Shown here: positions 1-8,698 of the stretch, in pieces
How the letters are laid out: each line of letters starts with the position of its first letter
Position numbering within the stretch: the first letter of the stretch is position 1
Assembly (NCBI GenBank): GCA_964632995.1
Contig: CAZWDL010000019.1
Coordinates: forward strand, 12,684 to 76,683
Direction: 5' to 3'
Origin: CAZWDL01 sp964632995
GTDB taxonomy: Bacteria > Bacteroidota > Bacteroidia > Chitinophagales > Saprospiraceae
Length of the DNA: 64,000 nucleotides
The notes under the pieces: model-generated
Told to the model about the DNA's origin: nothing
The model's database searches: none
What the model saw: the letters and a program-made list of their open reading frames with translations, nothing else
Made by a program: the position numbers and the translations under genes

Positions 1-3
1 TAA

Positions 4-921
4 ATGCATTCCCAAATGATCAAAAAAACGATTAAAGAAGCGGTCGCCTATTCCTTGTTGCAAACTTACAGGGAAGATCATAAGGCGATAGATGATATCG
101 TATCGGTTTTTTTTCACGATCCTCCTAAAAAGCTTTTTGAAAGTGTGCTGGAATGGCTGAAAGCCAATGGTTACACCTTCATTTCTCTGAAAGAACTGGA
201 TGAGCTGATCCATAGCGAAGGACAGAAGTCCCCGGATAGAAAGTTGGCTTTCATTTCTTTTGACGATGCCTGGAGAGGCAATTTGGAATTGATCAAATCG
301 ATCGAAAAGTACCAGGCGCCGATCGCTATTTTTGTGCCGACCGAAGCGATAGCCGAAGGCAATTACTGGTGGGAATACGCCAGTATCAAGGGGCAGCACC
401 TGCATACCGGAATTAAAGACGTAGAATCCTTTAAGAAACTACCCGGTTCCAAATTCAGGAAGAAAATCAAAACACTCAAGGAGCGCTTCAATCTTCATCG
501 CAGCAGCATGACCAAAAAGGAACTCGTCAATTTGAGTAAACACGGGCTGGTCACCCTGGGATCCCATACGGTCACACATCCTATTTTGGAACAATGCACC
601 CCGGAACGACAGGCCTTCGAGCTGATCGAGAGTAAGAATAAGCTCAGCGAATGGCTTGATCACGAAATAGAGTACCTGGCCTATCCCAACGGTGATTTTG
701 ATGAGCACACCATTAAAATCGCTCATGAAACCGGCTACAGACTCTGCTTTTCCACCCTGCCGGGCAGGATTGATGTGGAAAAAGTAAATCCTTACATCAT
801 ACCTCGCAACTCCATTGAGGATGACCACGGTTACTACGAAAGCATATCCAAACTGCTGGGCGTCTGGCAAAAGTTCAAAAGCACCTGGAACAGAAAACCC
901 AGCATCGATGTACCGGTGTAG
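4..921 (+). CDS. Polysaccharide deacetylase family protein (NodB-like)
   Basis: This is probably a metal-dependent carbohydrate esterase (CE4 fold) that removes acetyl groups from N-acetylated sugars of an envelope or exported polysaccharide. The family signature is visible: an FDD motif at residues 86-88 in place of the usual TFDDG, the His-x3-His metal pair H188/H192 in GSHTVTHP, and a YPNG segment at 237-240. No signal peptide or membrane segment is seen. A stop codon sits directly before the ATG at 4, so the frame does not extend further upstream; the second Met at residue 5 is an alternative start. It is the first of a run of same-strand polysaccharide genes. The family is secure; the substrate is unknown. 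Confidence 0.9.
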   Translation: MHSQMIKKTIKEAVAYSLLQTYREDHKAIDDIVSVFFHDPPKKLFESVLEWLKANGYTFISLKELDELIHSEGQKSPDRKLAFISFDDAWRGNLELIKSIEKYQAPIAIFVPTEAIAEGNYWWEYASIKGQHLHTGIKDVESFKKLPGSKFRKKIKTLKERFNLHRSSMTKKELVNLSKHGLVTLGSHTVTHPILEQCTPERQAFELIESKNKLSEWLDHEIEYLAYPNGDFDEHTIKIAHETGYRLCFSTLPGRIDVEKVNPYIIPRNSIEDDHGYYESISKLLGVWQKFKSTWNRKPSIDVPV

Positions 922-1031
922 TACTTTCTGGTGGATTTTGTGGAGCTGCTTTATCAAGAAAACTTCCTTGCGGCAATTTCGCTTGTTTAGAAAGCCGCCA
1001 TTTTAAAAACCAAGTGAAAAAGTGAGTTGAA

Positions 1032-1997
1032 ATGAAGATACTCTTCATCACCAATATGTATCCGACAGCCGAAAATCCCGTTTTTGGTATTTTCGTTAAA
1101 GAGCAGATTGATGATATCGTTAAAGCTTTGCAAGTGGAATGGGGGGTATACTTTATTAATGCCCGCTATGAAGGCAAATTAAAATACCTGCGGTCCATCT
1201 TTGAGATACCTCTTAAAATCTGGAGGGGAAAATTCGATATCGTACATATCCACTACGGCCTTTCTGCGTTATTTCTACTGTTTTTCAGACCTAAGGCAAA
1301 GATATTTTTAACCTTGCATGGTGCTGATATCCTCATCAAACAAGAGCGGCGCATACAGGTTTGGATCACCAAGCGTATATTGCGAAAAGTGGATAAGGTG
1401 TATATCCTCAACCCGGAAATGGAGGCGATCGTCAAGCCGCTCAATTCCAATTATGAGATACTCCCTTGCGGCGTAAATACGGACTTCTTTAAACCCAACG
1501 GCTTCAAAACAAACAAGGAACAGAGCCGGAAGGTGGTATTCACGAGTAATCCGCAGGAAAAGGTTAAGAATTTCCCCCTGTTCCAGGAGGTGATTCAGTT
1601 ACTGGATAAACAATCCGGAAAGAAGATCGAGTACAAATGCATCCATCAGCTGTCGAGAGCCGGCGTACGCGACCTGTTGAACAGCGCCGATTGCCTGCTC
1701 ATGACCTCGATCAGCGAAGGGTCGCCGCAAGTTATAAAGGAAGCGCTTTCCTGCGGCTTGCCCATCGTCTCTGTCCCGGTAGGCGATGTACCTTCCATGA
1801 CACAGGACATTCCACACTGTTACGTATCCAATTCCTATTCGCCCCAGGAATTGTCCGATTTGGTCGCCTTGTCCTTTAGGCGGGAGAACGGCGATACCGA
1901 AGTGATCAGAGAAGCTTTTATCAACAAAGGGATTTACGATCACGTTTCGGTTACCCGGCGCCTGATCGAAAACTACCGGAAGGCCTTATCCATTTAG
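1032..1997 (+). CDS. Glycosyltransferase family 4 (GT-B fold)
   Basis: A retaining GT4-type glycosyltransferase expected to add a sugar from a nucleotide-sugar donor during polysaccharide assembly at the inner face of the membrane. The N-terminal Rossmann half starts with KILFITNMYP, followed by an HIHYG segment near residue 72 and LHGAD at 95-99. The C-terminal donor-binding half carries the diagnostic E-x7-E motif, E229 to E237 in SEGSPQVIKEAL. At 321 residues it is slightly shorter than many GT4 enzymes, but both halves are present. It lies 110 bp after the deacetylase and 31 bp before the PIG-L gene, consistent with one transcription unit. Sugar specificity cannot be read from the sequence. 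Confidence 0.9.
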   Translation: MKILFITNMYPTAENPVFGIFVKEQIDDIVKALQVEWGVYFINARYEGKLKYLRSIFEIPLKIWRGKFDIVHIHYGLSALFLLFFRPKAKIFLTLHGADILIKQERRIQVWITKRILRKVDKVYILNPEMEAIVKPLNSNYEILPCGVNTDFFKPNGFKTNKEQSRKVVFTSNPQEKVKNFPLFQEVIQLLDKQSGKKIEYKCIHQLSRAGVRDLLNSADCLLMTSISEGSPQVIKEALSCGLPIVSVPVGDVPSMTQDIPHCYVSNSYSPQELSDLVALSFRRENGDTEVIREAFINKGIYDHVSVTRRLIENYRKALSI

Positions 1998-2028
1998 GCG
2001 GTATCCGCATCACTGTTACTCAAGGATC

Positions 2029-3441
2029 ATGATGAAGCAAATCAACAAGTTCTCCGGTGCCTGGATGAGATGGACCTTACTGCTGGGCGTGGTATTGTTG
2101 CTGTTAATTGGCCTGTCGGGGGTGGTTATACAAAAGAAACGCACCTCTATCTATCCTTATGAGGTGAAACAGGACTACCATTACAACCTCGATCTTTTCC
2201 CTTCCCTCGAAATTGAGGTGAGCGGTGGAGAAATTACGCTTCCCGATACACTCGGCTCCAATTATACGGCCTTGCTCAAACTGAATATCGAATCTACGAC
2301 GATGGGAAAGCTGTTTCAGCCGGCGCTGAGAATGAAGTCGGGGAAAACGGAACTGATCCAATATTTTGAACACGGCGCAAAGGGGGGGCGGTATATCAAC
2401 CTGAGTTCGCTGATCGGGCAGGGCGCCACTCAAATCGAATTGTTGAGGGAAAACATCACTTTCGGGGATCAGACCGGCACGCTGACGCTGTTTGAAAATC
2501 CGGTTTCGCCCGAATCGAAGGTTCTGGTCATCTCCCCTCATCCCGACGATGCTGAAATCGCGGCCTACGGGCTGTACAGCCGCTATCCCGACGCGTTTGT
2601 TCTCACAGTCACTGCCAGGGAAGCAGGCGACCTGAAATACGACGAACTATATACCGATACGCTTAGTCATCAGCTCAAAATCGGTCAGATCAGAACCTGG
2701 AACAGCGTGACGGTTCCCTTGCTGGCCGGAATCGCTCCTGAAAATGCATTGAATTTCGGTTTTTTCGACGGTACGCTGAAGCTGATGTACGAACGCAACC
2801 CTTCGGAGGTAGAATCCCGGCAGACCGGCACAACGGATATAAACACGTTTCGCCGCTTTAATATTTCTCCTTTGGAAGACAGTCTCCGGGGCGGCGCGAA
2901 TTGGGATGCCCTGGTGGAGAACCTGAAGCTGATCCTGATCAGAGTCGATCCGGATATTATTGTCACCCCTTACCCTGCTCTGGATACACACGATGATCAT
3001 AAATACGCCTCGGTGGCTCTTTTCCAGGCACTGCAGGACCTGAAAATCAGAAAGGGAAACCTGCTGCTTTATTCCAACCACTACGTAGCCAATGAATATT
3101 ATCCTTACGGAAAAACCGGAGGCGTGGTTTCGCTGCCTCCCAATTTCGTCGATGATATTTACTTTAAAGGCGTCTACTCTTGTTCCCTGCCTGCATCCAT
3201 GCAGGGAGACAAAGTGCTTGCCCTCGAATCGATGAATGATTTAAGACCCGACACGGAATGGCGGTTTTCAGAAAATGCCCTCAGCAATTCAATCGACAGG
3301 ATAAAGACGGAAGTCACGGGCAAAGAGAACAGCTATTTCAAAAGGGCGGTCAGAAGCAACGAGTTGTTCTTTGTGGTACCCATCCAGGATATTTATACTA
3401 ATACCTTTCTCAATGAATTAATGGGGGGCAAGGCTATCTGA
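2029..3441 (+). CDS. Membrane-anchored PIG-L family deacetylase
   Basis: A LmbE/PIG-L-type zinc deacetylase, a family that removes N-acetyl groups from GlcNAc-containing compounds. The zinc motif HPDD is at residues 171-174, and a second cluster, THDDHK, holds H321 and H324. One hydrophobic segment at about residues 15-34 should anchor the protein with the rest outside. Residues 40-160 form an extra N-terminal region, probably beta-rich, before the catalytic domain. At 470 residues it is about twice the size of a bare PIG-L domain. ATG codons at 2029 and 2032 are both possible starts. With the NodB-like protein at 4-921 this gives two unrelated deacetylases in one locus, which suggests a partly de-N-acetylated polymer (inference). 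Confidence 0.85.
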   Translation: MMKQINKFSGAWMRWTLLLGVVLLLLIGLSGVVIQKKRTSIYPYEVKQDYHYNLDLFPSLEIEVSGGEITLPDTLGSNYTALLKLNIESTTMGKLFQPALRMKSGKTELIQYFEHGAKGGRYINLSSLIGQGATQIELLRENITFGDQTGTLTLFENPVSPESKVLVISPHPDDAEIAAYGLYSRYPDAFVLTVTAREAGDLKYDELYTDTLSHQLKIGQIRTWNSVTVPLLAGIAPENALNFGFFDGTLKLMYERNPSEVESRQTGTTDINTFRRFNISPLEDSLRGGANWDALVENLKLILIRVDPDIIVTPYPALDTHDDHKYASVALFQALQDLKIRKGNLLLYSNHYVANEYYPYGKTGGVVSLPPNFVDDIYFKGVYSCSLPASMQGDKVLALESMNDLRPDTEWRFSENALSNSIDRIKTEVTGKENSYFKRAVRSNELFFVVPIQDIYTNTFLNELMGGKAI

Positions 3442-3484
3442 GCCACCCAATTACCTTCACTTGTCTTCAAGTTAACCAAATGTC

Positions 3485-5344
3485 ATGTGTGGAATTGCTG
3501 GATCAGTTAATATACCGATAGAGGAATCAACGCTTAGTCTGATTGAACACCGCGGACCGGATTACCAGGAGCTGGTAACCCGGCAGATAGGGAGTAATCA
3601 AGTTTTTCTGGGACATACGCGCCTGTCAATTCTCGACCTTTCTGAAGCGGGCAATCAGCCCATGTTTACGGATTGTGGAAAGTACGCCATCGTATTTAAC
3701 GGAGAAGTGTATAATCACCGGGATCTGAGAGCCCAACTTCCCGGGATTAATTTCCGGGGCCATTCGGATACCGAGACCATCCTGTACTACATTCGCGAAT
3801 ACGGTATCGACCGGGTGAATGATTTCAGCGGTATTTTTGCCTTCGCCTTCCTGGATATTTCCCAAGGGAAACTTTATCTCGTGAGAGACCACTTCGGGGT
3901 GAAACCGCTGTACTATCATCTGTCTGACCAGGGGATGGTGTTCTCCTCCGAACTGAAAATCCTGCTCAGTGCGGGGGTAAAAAAAGCCATTGACCTTCCG
4001 GCGCTGGACACCCTGCTAGCACTGCGTTACAATCCTTCCCCCGAAACAATTTTTGAGGGTATTTCTAAATTGAACCCGGCCACCTATCTGAGCTATGATA
4101 TCCATGATCAGCAGTGGGAAAAAAAGAAGTACTGGAACCCTACTTATAAGGTCAATTACCAGATATCGGAAGAAGAGGCCGTGGAAGAATACGCCCGGCT
4201 TTTTGAAGCAGCAGTGAAAAAACAATTGATGTCGGACGTGCCGGTGGGGTTATTCCTCAGCGGAGGGTTGGATTCGGCCCTCGTCGGCAGCATCATGATG
4301 CAGCATACCAGTTATCCGGTCAATACTTTCACCGTTGGCTTTCAGGGCGAAGGCAATTACAACGAACTGGAAGATGCCCGTATCACTGCCGAACTGATCG
4401 GTTCCCGCCACACCGGTGAGTTCATCAACCGGAAACAATATCTGGAGTATTTCCGGCAGTCGTTTTTCCACACGGAAGAACCCATTGCCGAACCCACAAT
4501 TCCGGCGCTGTACCACGTCTCCAAAATGGCTGCCCGGAAGGTGAAAGTAGTGCTGAGCGGACAGGGCGCGGACGAGCCCATGGCGGGCTACAAACGCTAC
4601 TACGGCGAGGTACTGATGTCAAAGTACGGGCCTATCCTCAAACGGATTCCTTACAAACTGGCGCGACGCTTCTTCAGGGCCAACGAATCCTATCAGCGAG
4701 GTATTTATTCCTCACAATTCGATAATGAGCTGGATCGCTTCCTGGCTATCTACAACATCTTCTCCGGCGAAATGAAATCGGCCGTGTACAACCAGGAAGT
4801 TGCTGAGGCCGTAACAACCAATATTAAGCCCTTTTTTGAAAAATACTACGAGGAACTCCATCAGCGCAACGGTGATTCCCTCAACCACCTGCTGTACCTG
4901 GATACCCGCACTATGCTGCCGGATAACCTCTTGCTGTTCAACGATAAAATCACCATGGCGCATTCCATCGAAAACCGGGTGCCTTTTCTGGATAAAGACC
5001 TGGTGGCCTTTGTCGAATCACTGCCCTCGCACTACAAGCTGAATGGGAAAGTACGCAAGTATCTGGAAAAAAAGGCCGCCCGCAAGTGGCTGCCCGATGA
5101 GCTGATCAACCGGAAAAAGCGAGCCTTCGAAACCCCCGTCGTCGATTGGTTTAAGGAGGAATTGTTTAATGAACTGGTCGATCTGTTCAACCAGCAGCAG
5201 AGCTTTTCCCGCATTTATTTCGAACGGGAAGCCCTGATTAAAATGCTGCAGCTGCACCGCAGTGGGAAGCGAGATTTCGGCAAACAGATATTCATCTTGT
5301 ACTCACTCGAACTGTGGTATCAGAATTTTTATTTGAAATGCTGA
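3485..5344 (+). CDS. asnB: Asparagine synthase, glutamine-hydrolysing
   Basis: A class II glutamine amidotransferase fused to an ATP-dependent synthetase domain. The mature N-terminus is MCGIAGS, so Cys2 is the glutaminase nucleophile after Met removal. The ATP pyrophosphatase PP-loop FLSGGLDSA lies near residue 258, and the length of 619 residues is normal. The start is fixed by the catalytic Cys2. In polysaccharide clusters such AsnB homologues often amidate uronic acids or other carboxylates rather than make free asparagine. The position between a PIG-L deacetylase and a split glycosyltransferase favours that role, but this is inference; a housekeeping asparagine synthetase cannot be excluded. 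Confidence 0.92.
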   Translation: MCGIAGSVNIPIEESTLSLIEHRGPDYQELVTRQIGSNQVFLGHTRLSILDLSEAGNQPMFTDCGKYAIVFNGEVYNHRDLRAQLPGINFRGHSDTETILYYIREYGIDRVNDFSGIFAFAFLDISQGKLYLVRDHFGVKPLYYHLSDQGMVFSSELKILLSAGVKKAIDLPALDTLLALRYNPSPETIFEGISKLNPATYLSYDIHDQQWEKKKYWNPTYKVNYQISEEEAVEEYARLFEAAVKKQLMSDVPVGLFLSGGLDSALVGSIMMQHTSYPVNTFTVGFQGEGNYNELEDARITAELIGSRHTGEFINRKQYLEYFRQSFFHTEEPIAEPTIPALYHVSKMAARKVKVVLSGQGADEPMAGYKRYYGEVLMSKYGPILKRIPYKLARRFFRANESYQRGIYSSQFDNELDRFLAIYNIFSGEMKSAVYNQEVAEAVTTNIKPFFEKYYEELHQRNGDSLNHLLYLDTRTMLPDNLLLFNDKITMAHSIENRVPFLDKDLVAFVESLPSHYKLNGKVRKYLEKKAARKWLPDELINRKKRAFETPVVDWFKEELFNELVDLFNQQQSFSRIYFEREALIKMLQLHRSGKRDFGKQIFILYSLELWYQNFYLKC

Positions 5345-5409
5345 GAATAGGGTAACGGTCTTATTGATAAACCCTGTTTTTACAGAATGAACAAGTTGAT
5401 ACACCTGTT

Positions 5410-5895
5410 ATGAAAACAAGCAAAAAAAAGAAAGTGATTCTTATTTGTTCGGATGGCGGACATCTGGCCCAAATACTGGAGTTGAGGGAAATGTTTGTCA
5501 AATACGATTATGTGCTGGTTACTGAAAAAACGGTTACTACTTTGCCCCTGCAAGAAAAATTCAACATGTTTTTTCTTCACGGTCGCTCAAAGGGGAAGAA
5601 GAGAGGGGTTGAGTTTTTTACAAAGACTTTTTTGAATTTCTTTTTGTCCTTGAAGTTGTTAATTAGGCATTACCCTAAAGTGATTATAACAACGGGGAGC
5701 CACACCGCCGTTCCCATGTGTTTACTGGGCAAACTGCTAGGGGTGAAAATCGTCTGGATTTTGTCCTTTGCACGGATCAATTCAAGGGCCTTTTCAGCAG
5801 ATATAATTTATCCTATCTCGGACAAGTTCATCATCCAATGGCCGGGGATGAAGCAGATCTATAAAAAATCAATTTATTTGGGAGGGATATATTAG
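5410..5895 (+). CDS. pssD: PssD/Alg14-like glycosyltransferase subunit (membrane-binding half)
   Basis: This is the N-terminal, membrane-recruiting half of a two-polypeptide glycosyltransferase of the Alg14 family. Alg14 proteins bind the catalytic Alg13 half and dock it at the membrane on a lipid-linked acceptor. The typical SDGGHL motif is at residues 14-19, a hydrophobic segment follows at about 76-90 and a TTGSHTAVP-like turn near residue 97, and the protein ends in the usual IIQWPGMKQIY. The length of 161 residues is complete for the family. The gene looks AT-richer than asnB before it. The partner PssE lies at 6143-6622 on the same strand, unusually separated by 247 bp of palindromic sequence. 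Confidence 0.85.
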   Translation: MKTSKKKKVILICSDGGHLAQILELREMFVKYDYVLVTEKTVTTLPLQEKFNMFFLHGRSKGKKRGVEFFTKTFLNFFLSLKLLIRHYPKVIITTGSHTAVPMCLLGKLLGVKIVWILSFARINSRAFSADIIYPISDKFIIQWPGMKQIYKKSIYLGGIY

Positions 5896-6142
5896 GAGCA
5901 TGTATAAATTTAGCTCCCGGGGCAGCAAGGCTATGTCCCAAAAGTCACCGTCGATAATTCTGGTCTCTTTGGGCCCTGCTTTTCGTTGCTCGTCGGTCAC
6001 AGAACCCCGGCTATGCTCTCTCCTCGAGCCTCAGGCAGGGCCAAAACAGCCTCATAATTCTTTTAAATAACTTCTGGGACAAAGCACTACTGAGCGTATT
6101 TTCGGAAAACAATGGATTTATTTTTCATCTAATTCCAAACCC
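5896..6142. other. Interval between pssD and pssE, filled by a fold-back repeat
   Basis: There is no gene here. Nearly the whole interval is an imperfect inverted repeat (5931-6084) belonging to a family with further copies near 9.75 kb and 44.6 kb. Because pssD and pssE usually abut or overlap, an insertion into an operon is the simplest explanation. Confidence 0.7.
5931..6084. repeat. Fold-back repeat family 1, copy A
   Basis: The outer arms are CTATGTCCCAAAAGT (5931-5945) and ACTTCTGGGACAAAG (6070-6084), complementary at 13 of 15 positions. Inner arms pair GGGCCCTGC with GCAGGGCC. The centre holds CGTTGCTCGTCGGTCAC and CCCCGGCTATGCTC, sequences shared with copies B and C. No transposase is encoded, so it resembles a non-autonomous MITE- or REP-like element. 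Confidence 0.7.
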
Positions 6143-6622
6143 ATGATTCTGGTTTTACTAGGAACCTTTCCTATAGCGTTTAAGCGTCCTCTGTTTGAAT
6201 TAGAACGTTTATGTCAGGAAGGGAAAATTACAGAGGAAGTCATCGTCCAGAACGGCCATACGCAAATGGACTCCCGTCACCTTACCTTAAGGCCTTTTAT
6301 TCCTCCCGATGAATTAACGACACTTTACGAAAGAGCTAGGGTTATCATATCCCATGCCGGCACCGGTTCACTTCTAAAAGGCATCAAACTCCATAAAAAA
6401 GTAATTGCCATTGCCCGCCTGGTCAAGTATGGAGAGCATATAGATGATCATCAGACAGAAATTCTGGAAGAATTTGCGAGACTGAACTATATCCTTCCCT
6501 GGCGGGAGCATGACTCCCCGGAAGAACTACTGACCGCCGTTGAAACATTTTCACCAGCCAGGTACCTTTCCAGTAAACAGCAGTTTATTGATTATTTAAC
6601 AGATTATATTGATTCCTTATAA
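6143..6622 (+). CDS. pssE: PssE/Alg13-like glycosyltransferase subunit (catalytic half)
   Basis: The GT28 C-terminal-like catalytic half of the two-part enzyme whose other half is pssD at 5410-5895. The Alg13 family supplies the nucleotide-sugar binding site. The opening MILVLLGTFP and the donor-site motif SHAGTGS (residues 70-76, His71) are characteristic, and the length of 159 residues is normal. It should act at the cytoplasmic face, adding a hexose or HexNAc to a lipid-linked intermediate. No alternative start is needed. Separation from pssD by a palindromic repeat may reduce translational coupling or give PssE its own promoter (inference). Confidence 0.85.
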   Translation: MILVLLGTFPIAFKRPLFELERLCQEGKITEEVIVQNGHTQMDSRHLTLRPFIPPDELTTLYERARVIISHAGTGSLLKGIKLHKKVIAIARLVKYGEHIDDHQTEILEEFARLNYILPWREHDSPEELLTAVETFSPARYLSSKQQFIDYLTDYIDSL

Positions 6623-6686
6623 TTTTTCTTTGAGATGAAAGCTGATCCTAAGAATCAGATCTCAAACAACTTAAAAAATACTATAA

Positions 6687-7703
6687 ATGTTAAGAGCTGC
6701 AATTGTCGGCCTCGGCAAAATGGGGATTTCCCATGCGGCCATCGTCGGGGCTAACCCTTCGGTGGATCTAGTCGCCGTTTGCGATACCTCGTCGCTGGTG
6801 TTGAACGGGTTCAAAAAATACGCCCCGGTAGAAGTATACAGTGACTTCCGGAAAATGATGGATGAGGAGCAACTTGACTTCATCGTCATAGCTACGCCTA
6901 CGAAGCTGCATTTTCCAATGGTAAAATACGCTTTGGAAAAGGGCATTCACGTGTTCTGTGAAAAACCCTTCTGTTTGTCAACCGACGAAGGAGCTGAACT
7001 GGTGGAGCTGGCCGAACGGAATTCCCTCATCAATCAGGTGGGGTATCACAACCACTTCATCGGAACCTTCAGGGAACTGAAGCGCCTGTTGGAGGAAGAT
7101 GTGCTGGGAGACCTGCTGCACTTTACCGGAGAAGCCTACGGTCCTGTGGTGACCAAAGAGAAAGTAGGGACCTGGCGCTCCAAACCCAACGAAGGAGGCG
7201 GCTGTCTGTACGACTACGCCTCTCACGTACTGAACCTGATACAGGAAGTGCTGGGGCGGCCGGTAAAGGTGACGGGCTCACTGATGAAGAGTATCTACTC
7301 CAAGGGAGTGGAAGATGCGGTGTACTCGCTGATGGAGCTGGATAATAACCTGAGCGGTACCCTGCTGGTCAACTGGAGTGATGAAACCTACCGGAAAATG
7401 TCCACTTCCCTCACTATACAGGGAAAAAAGGGAAAGATCATCTGCGATGCGACCGAACTGAAAATCTTTTTGAAGGAGGACAATCCCCGCGAGGGCCTGG
7501 AAAAGGGCTGGACCATCAAATACATCACCGACCTGGCCCTGCCCGTAGATTACTACCTCCGCGGAGAAGAATACAGCGCTCAGATCGACTACTTCGTCAA
7601 TAACGTACTGAGCAGAAAAAAGGGCCTTGTCAATACTTTTGAACAGGGATTGTATACAGATAAGGTGATGGAAATGATCATGGACAAAGCAAAACTCAAC
7701 TAA
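6687..7703 (+). CDS. Gfo/Idh/MocA family NAD(P)-dependent oxidoreductase
   Basis: A two-domain sugar or polyol dehydrogenase with an N-terminal Rossmann fold. The nucleotide-binding loop VGLGKMG is at residues 7-13 and the conserved EKP motif at 92-94 in VFCEKPFCLS. In polysaccharide loci such enzymes oxidise UDP-sugars or epimerise sugars. The length of 338 residues is typical. The stop codon is followed by a single base and then the start of the next gene at 7705, so the two are almost certainly co-translated and may work on the same sugar. The substrate cannot be named from sequence. Confidence 0.9.
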   Translation: MLRAAIVGLGKMGISHAAIVGANPSVDLVAVCDTSSLVLNGFKKYAPVEVYSDFRKMMDEEQLDFIVIATPTKLHFPMVKYALEKGIHVFCEKPFCLSTDEGAELVELAERNSLINQVGYHNHFIGTFRELKRLLEEDVLGDLLHFTGEAYGPVVTKEKVGTWRSKPNEGGGCLYDYASHVLNLIQEVLGRPVKVTGSLMKSIYSKGVEDAVYSLMELDNNLSGTLLVNWSDETYRKMSTSLTIQGKKGKIICDATELKIFLKEDNPREGLEKGWTIKYITDLALPVDYYLRGEEYSAQIDYFVNNVLSRKKGLVNTFEQGLYTDKVMEMIMDKAKLN

Positions 7704-7704
7704 A

Positions 7705-8580
7705 ATGGATAAAGTACTTTTCGGTGACAACCAATTCTTCGGTGTCAACCACGCATCCGATGAGAAGTCCAGGGCGCAGGCCCTGCGATTCAAAGACGAT
7801 GCGGCTATTATAAGAGTCTTGGATCAAGCTATTGACCTGGGCATCAATACCTTCATGTGTACAACGCATGATCGCATCGCCAATATCTGCGACCACATGC
7901 GGGCTCACCCGGAACGCTATGAGCACTTCAAAATACATCCCTGTATGCCGTATGCCCATAAGTACGCCAATGCGGTTACCGAGCTGGGCATTCTGGGAAC
8001 GATTAAGCAGTACGTGCCTGGTAATTTTCTCGGCACTTTCACTAAGGGAGGACTCGCTTTCCTGAATAAAGATTTCAGCAAGCTCATGCAAATCCTGGTT
8101 GACGCGGAGATGAAGATGTTCAAAGGCATCGATACGCCCGTCATTTTTATCCAGAATGTACTGGTAGACATGATCCTGGGCCTCAAAATGTACGGCGTGT
8201 TCAAGGAGTACGACGATTACATCCGTCAAAAATACAAGGCGGAACCCGGATATATTACCATGAATATGCCGGCCTTGCTGGATGCGCTGGAGTCGGTGGG
8301 TATCGAAAATCCCATCATCTGCGCCTCTATCAACAAGATCGGGTTCAGAATGTCGGGCGGGATCGAGCTCTACGAGCAATATCTGAACGAACGGAAGTTT
8401 CGGCCTATTGCTATGCAGGTACTGGCTGCCGGGGCCCTTCGTCCAAAGGAGGCGATCGAGTACCTGGGCCGGTTCCCGAAAATCGAGTCAGTACTCTTCG
8501 GCGCCAGCTCCCGGAATCATATCCAGGAGACTAAAGAACTGATAGAAAAAAATTACTTTTCCGTCAAAGCAATAAAGTGA
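7705..8580 (+). CDS. Unassigned TIM-barrel-like protein coupled to a Gfo/Idh oxidoreductase
   Basis: I do not recognise a named family. The 291-residue cytosolic protein has no signal peptide or membrane segment. It opens with KVLFGDNQFFGVNH and shows alternating hydrophobic strands and helices (AIDLGINTFMCTTHDRI, GYITMNMPALLDAL, NPIICASINKIGFRM, RPIAMQVLAAGALRP, VLFGASSRNHIQET). This order resembles an aldo-keto-reductase-like or other (beta/alpha)8 barrel. Starting one base after the Gfo/Idh stop, it probably acts in the same sugar conversion. It is the last + strand gene of the first block and is followed by a long fold-back hairpin before a convergent gene. Confidence 0.7.
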   Translation: MDKVLFGDNQFFGVNHASDEKSRAQALRFKDDAAIIRVLDQAIDLGINTFMCTTHDRIANICDHMRAHPERYEHFKIHPCMPYAHKYANAVTELGILGTIKQYVPGNFLGTFTKGGLAFLNKDFSKLMQILVDAEMKMFKGIDTPVIFIQNVLVDMILGLKMYGVFKEYDDYIRQKYKAEPGYITMNMPALLDALESVGIENPIICASINKIGFRMSGGIELYEQYLNERKFRPIAMQVLAAGALRPKEAIEYLGRFPKIESVLFGASSRNHIQETKELIEKNYFSVKAIK

Positions 8581-8594
8581 CGGAGTACACCGAA

Positions 8595-8673
8595 AAACAG
8601 ATAAACTGTAGAGCTGAAAAAGGTTAGTTCCCCCTTACCCGGGTACTTTTTCAACTTCTCAGTTTATCTGTTT
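8595..8673. terminator. Bidirectional fold-back between convergent genes
   Basis: A perfect 14-base inverted repeat, AAACAGATAAACTG (8595-8608) and CAGTTTATCTGTTT (8660-8673), encloses a second partial pairing of GCTGAAAAAGG with CTTTTTCAAC. It lies between the 3' ends of the TIM-barrel gene and the minus-strand lyase-like gene. A terminator for both directions is the plainest reading; a small insertion is possible. Confidence 0.6.
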
Positions 8674-8698
8674 ATCGGGCACTACTCATTTCAGGTTC

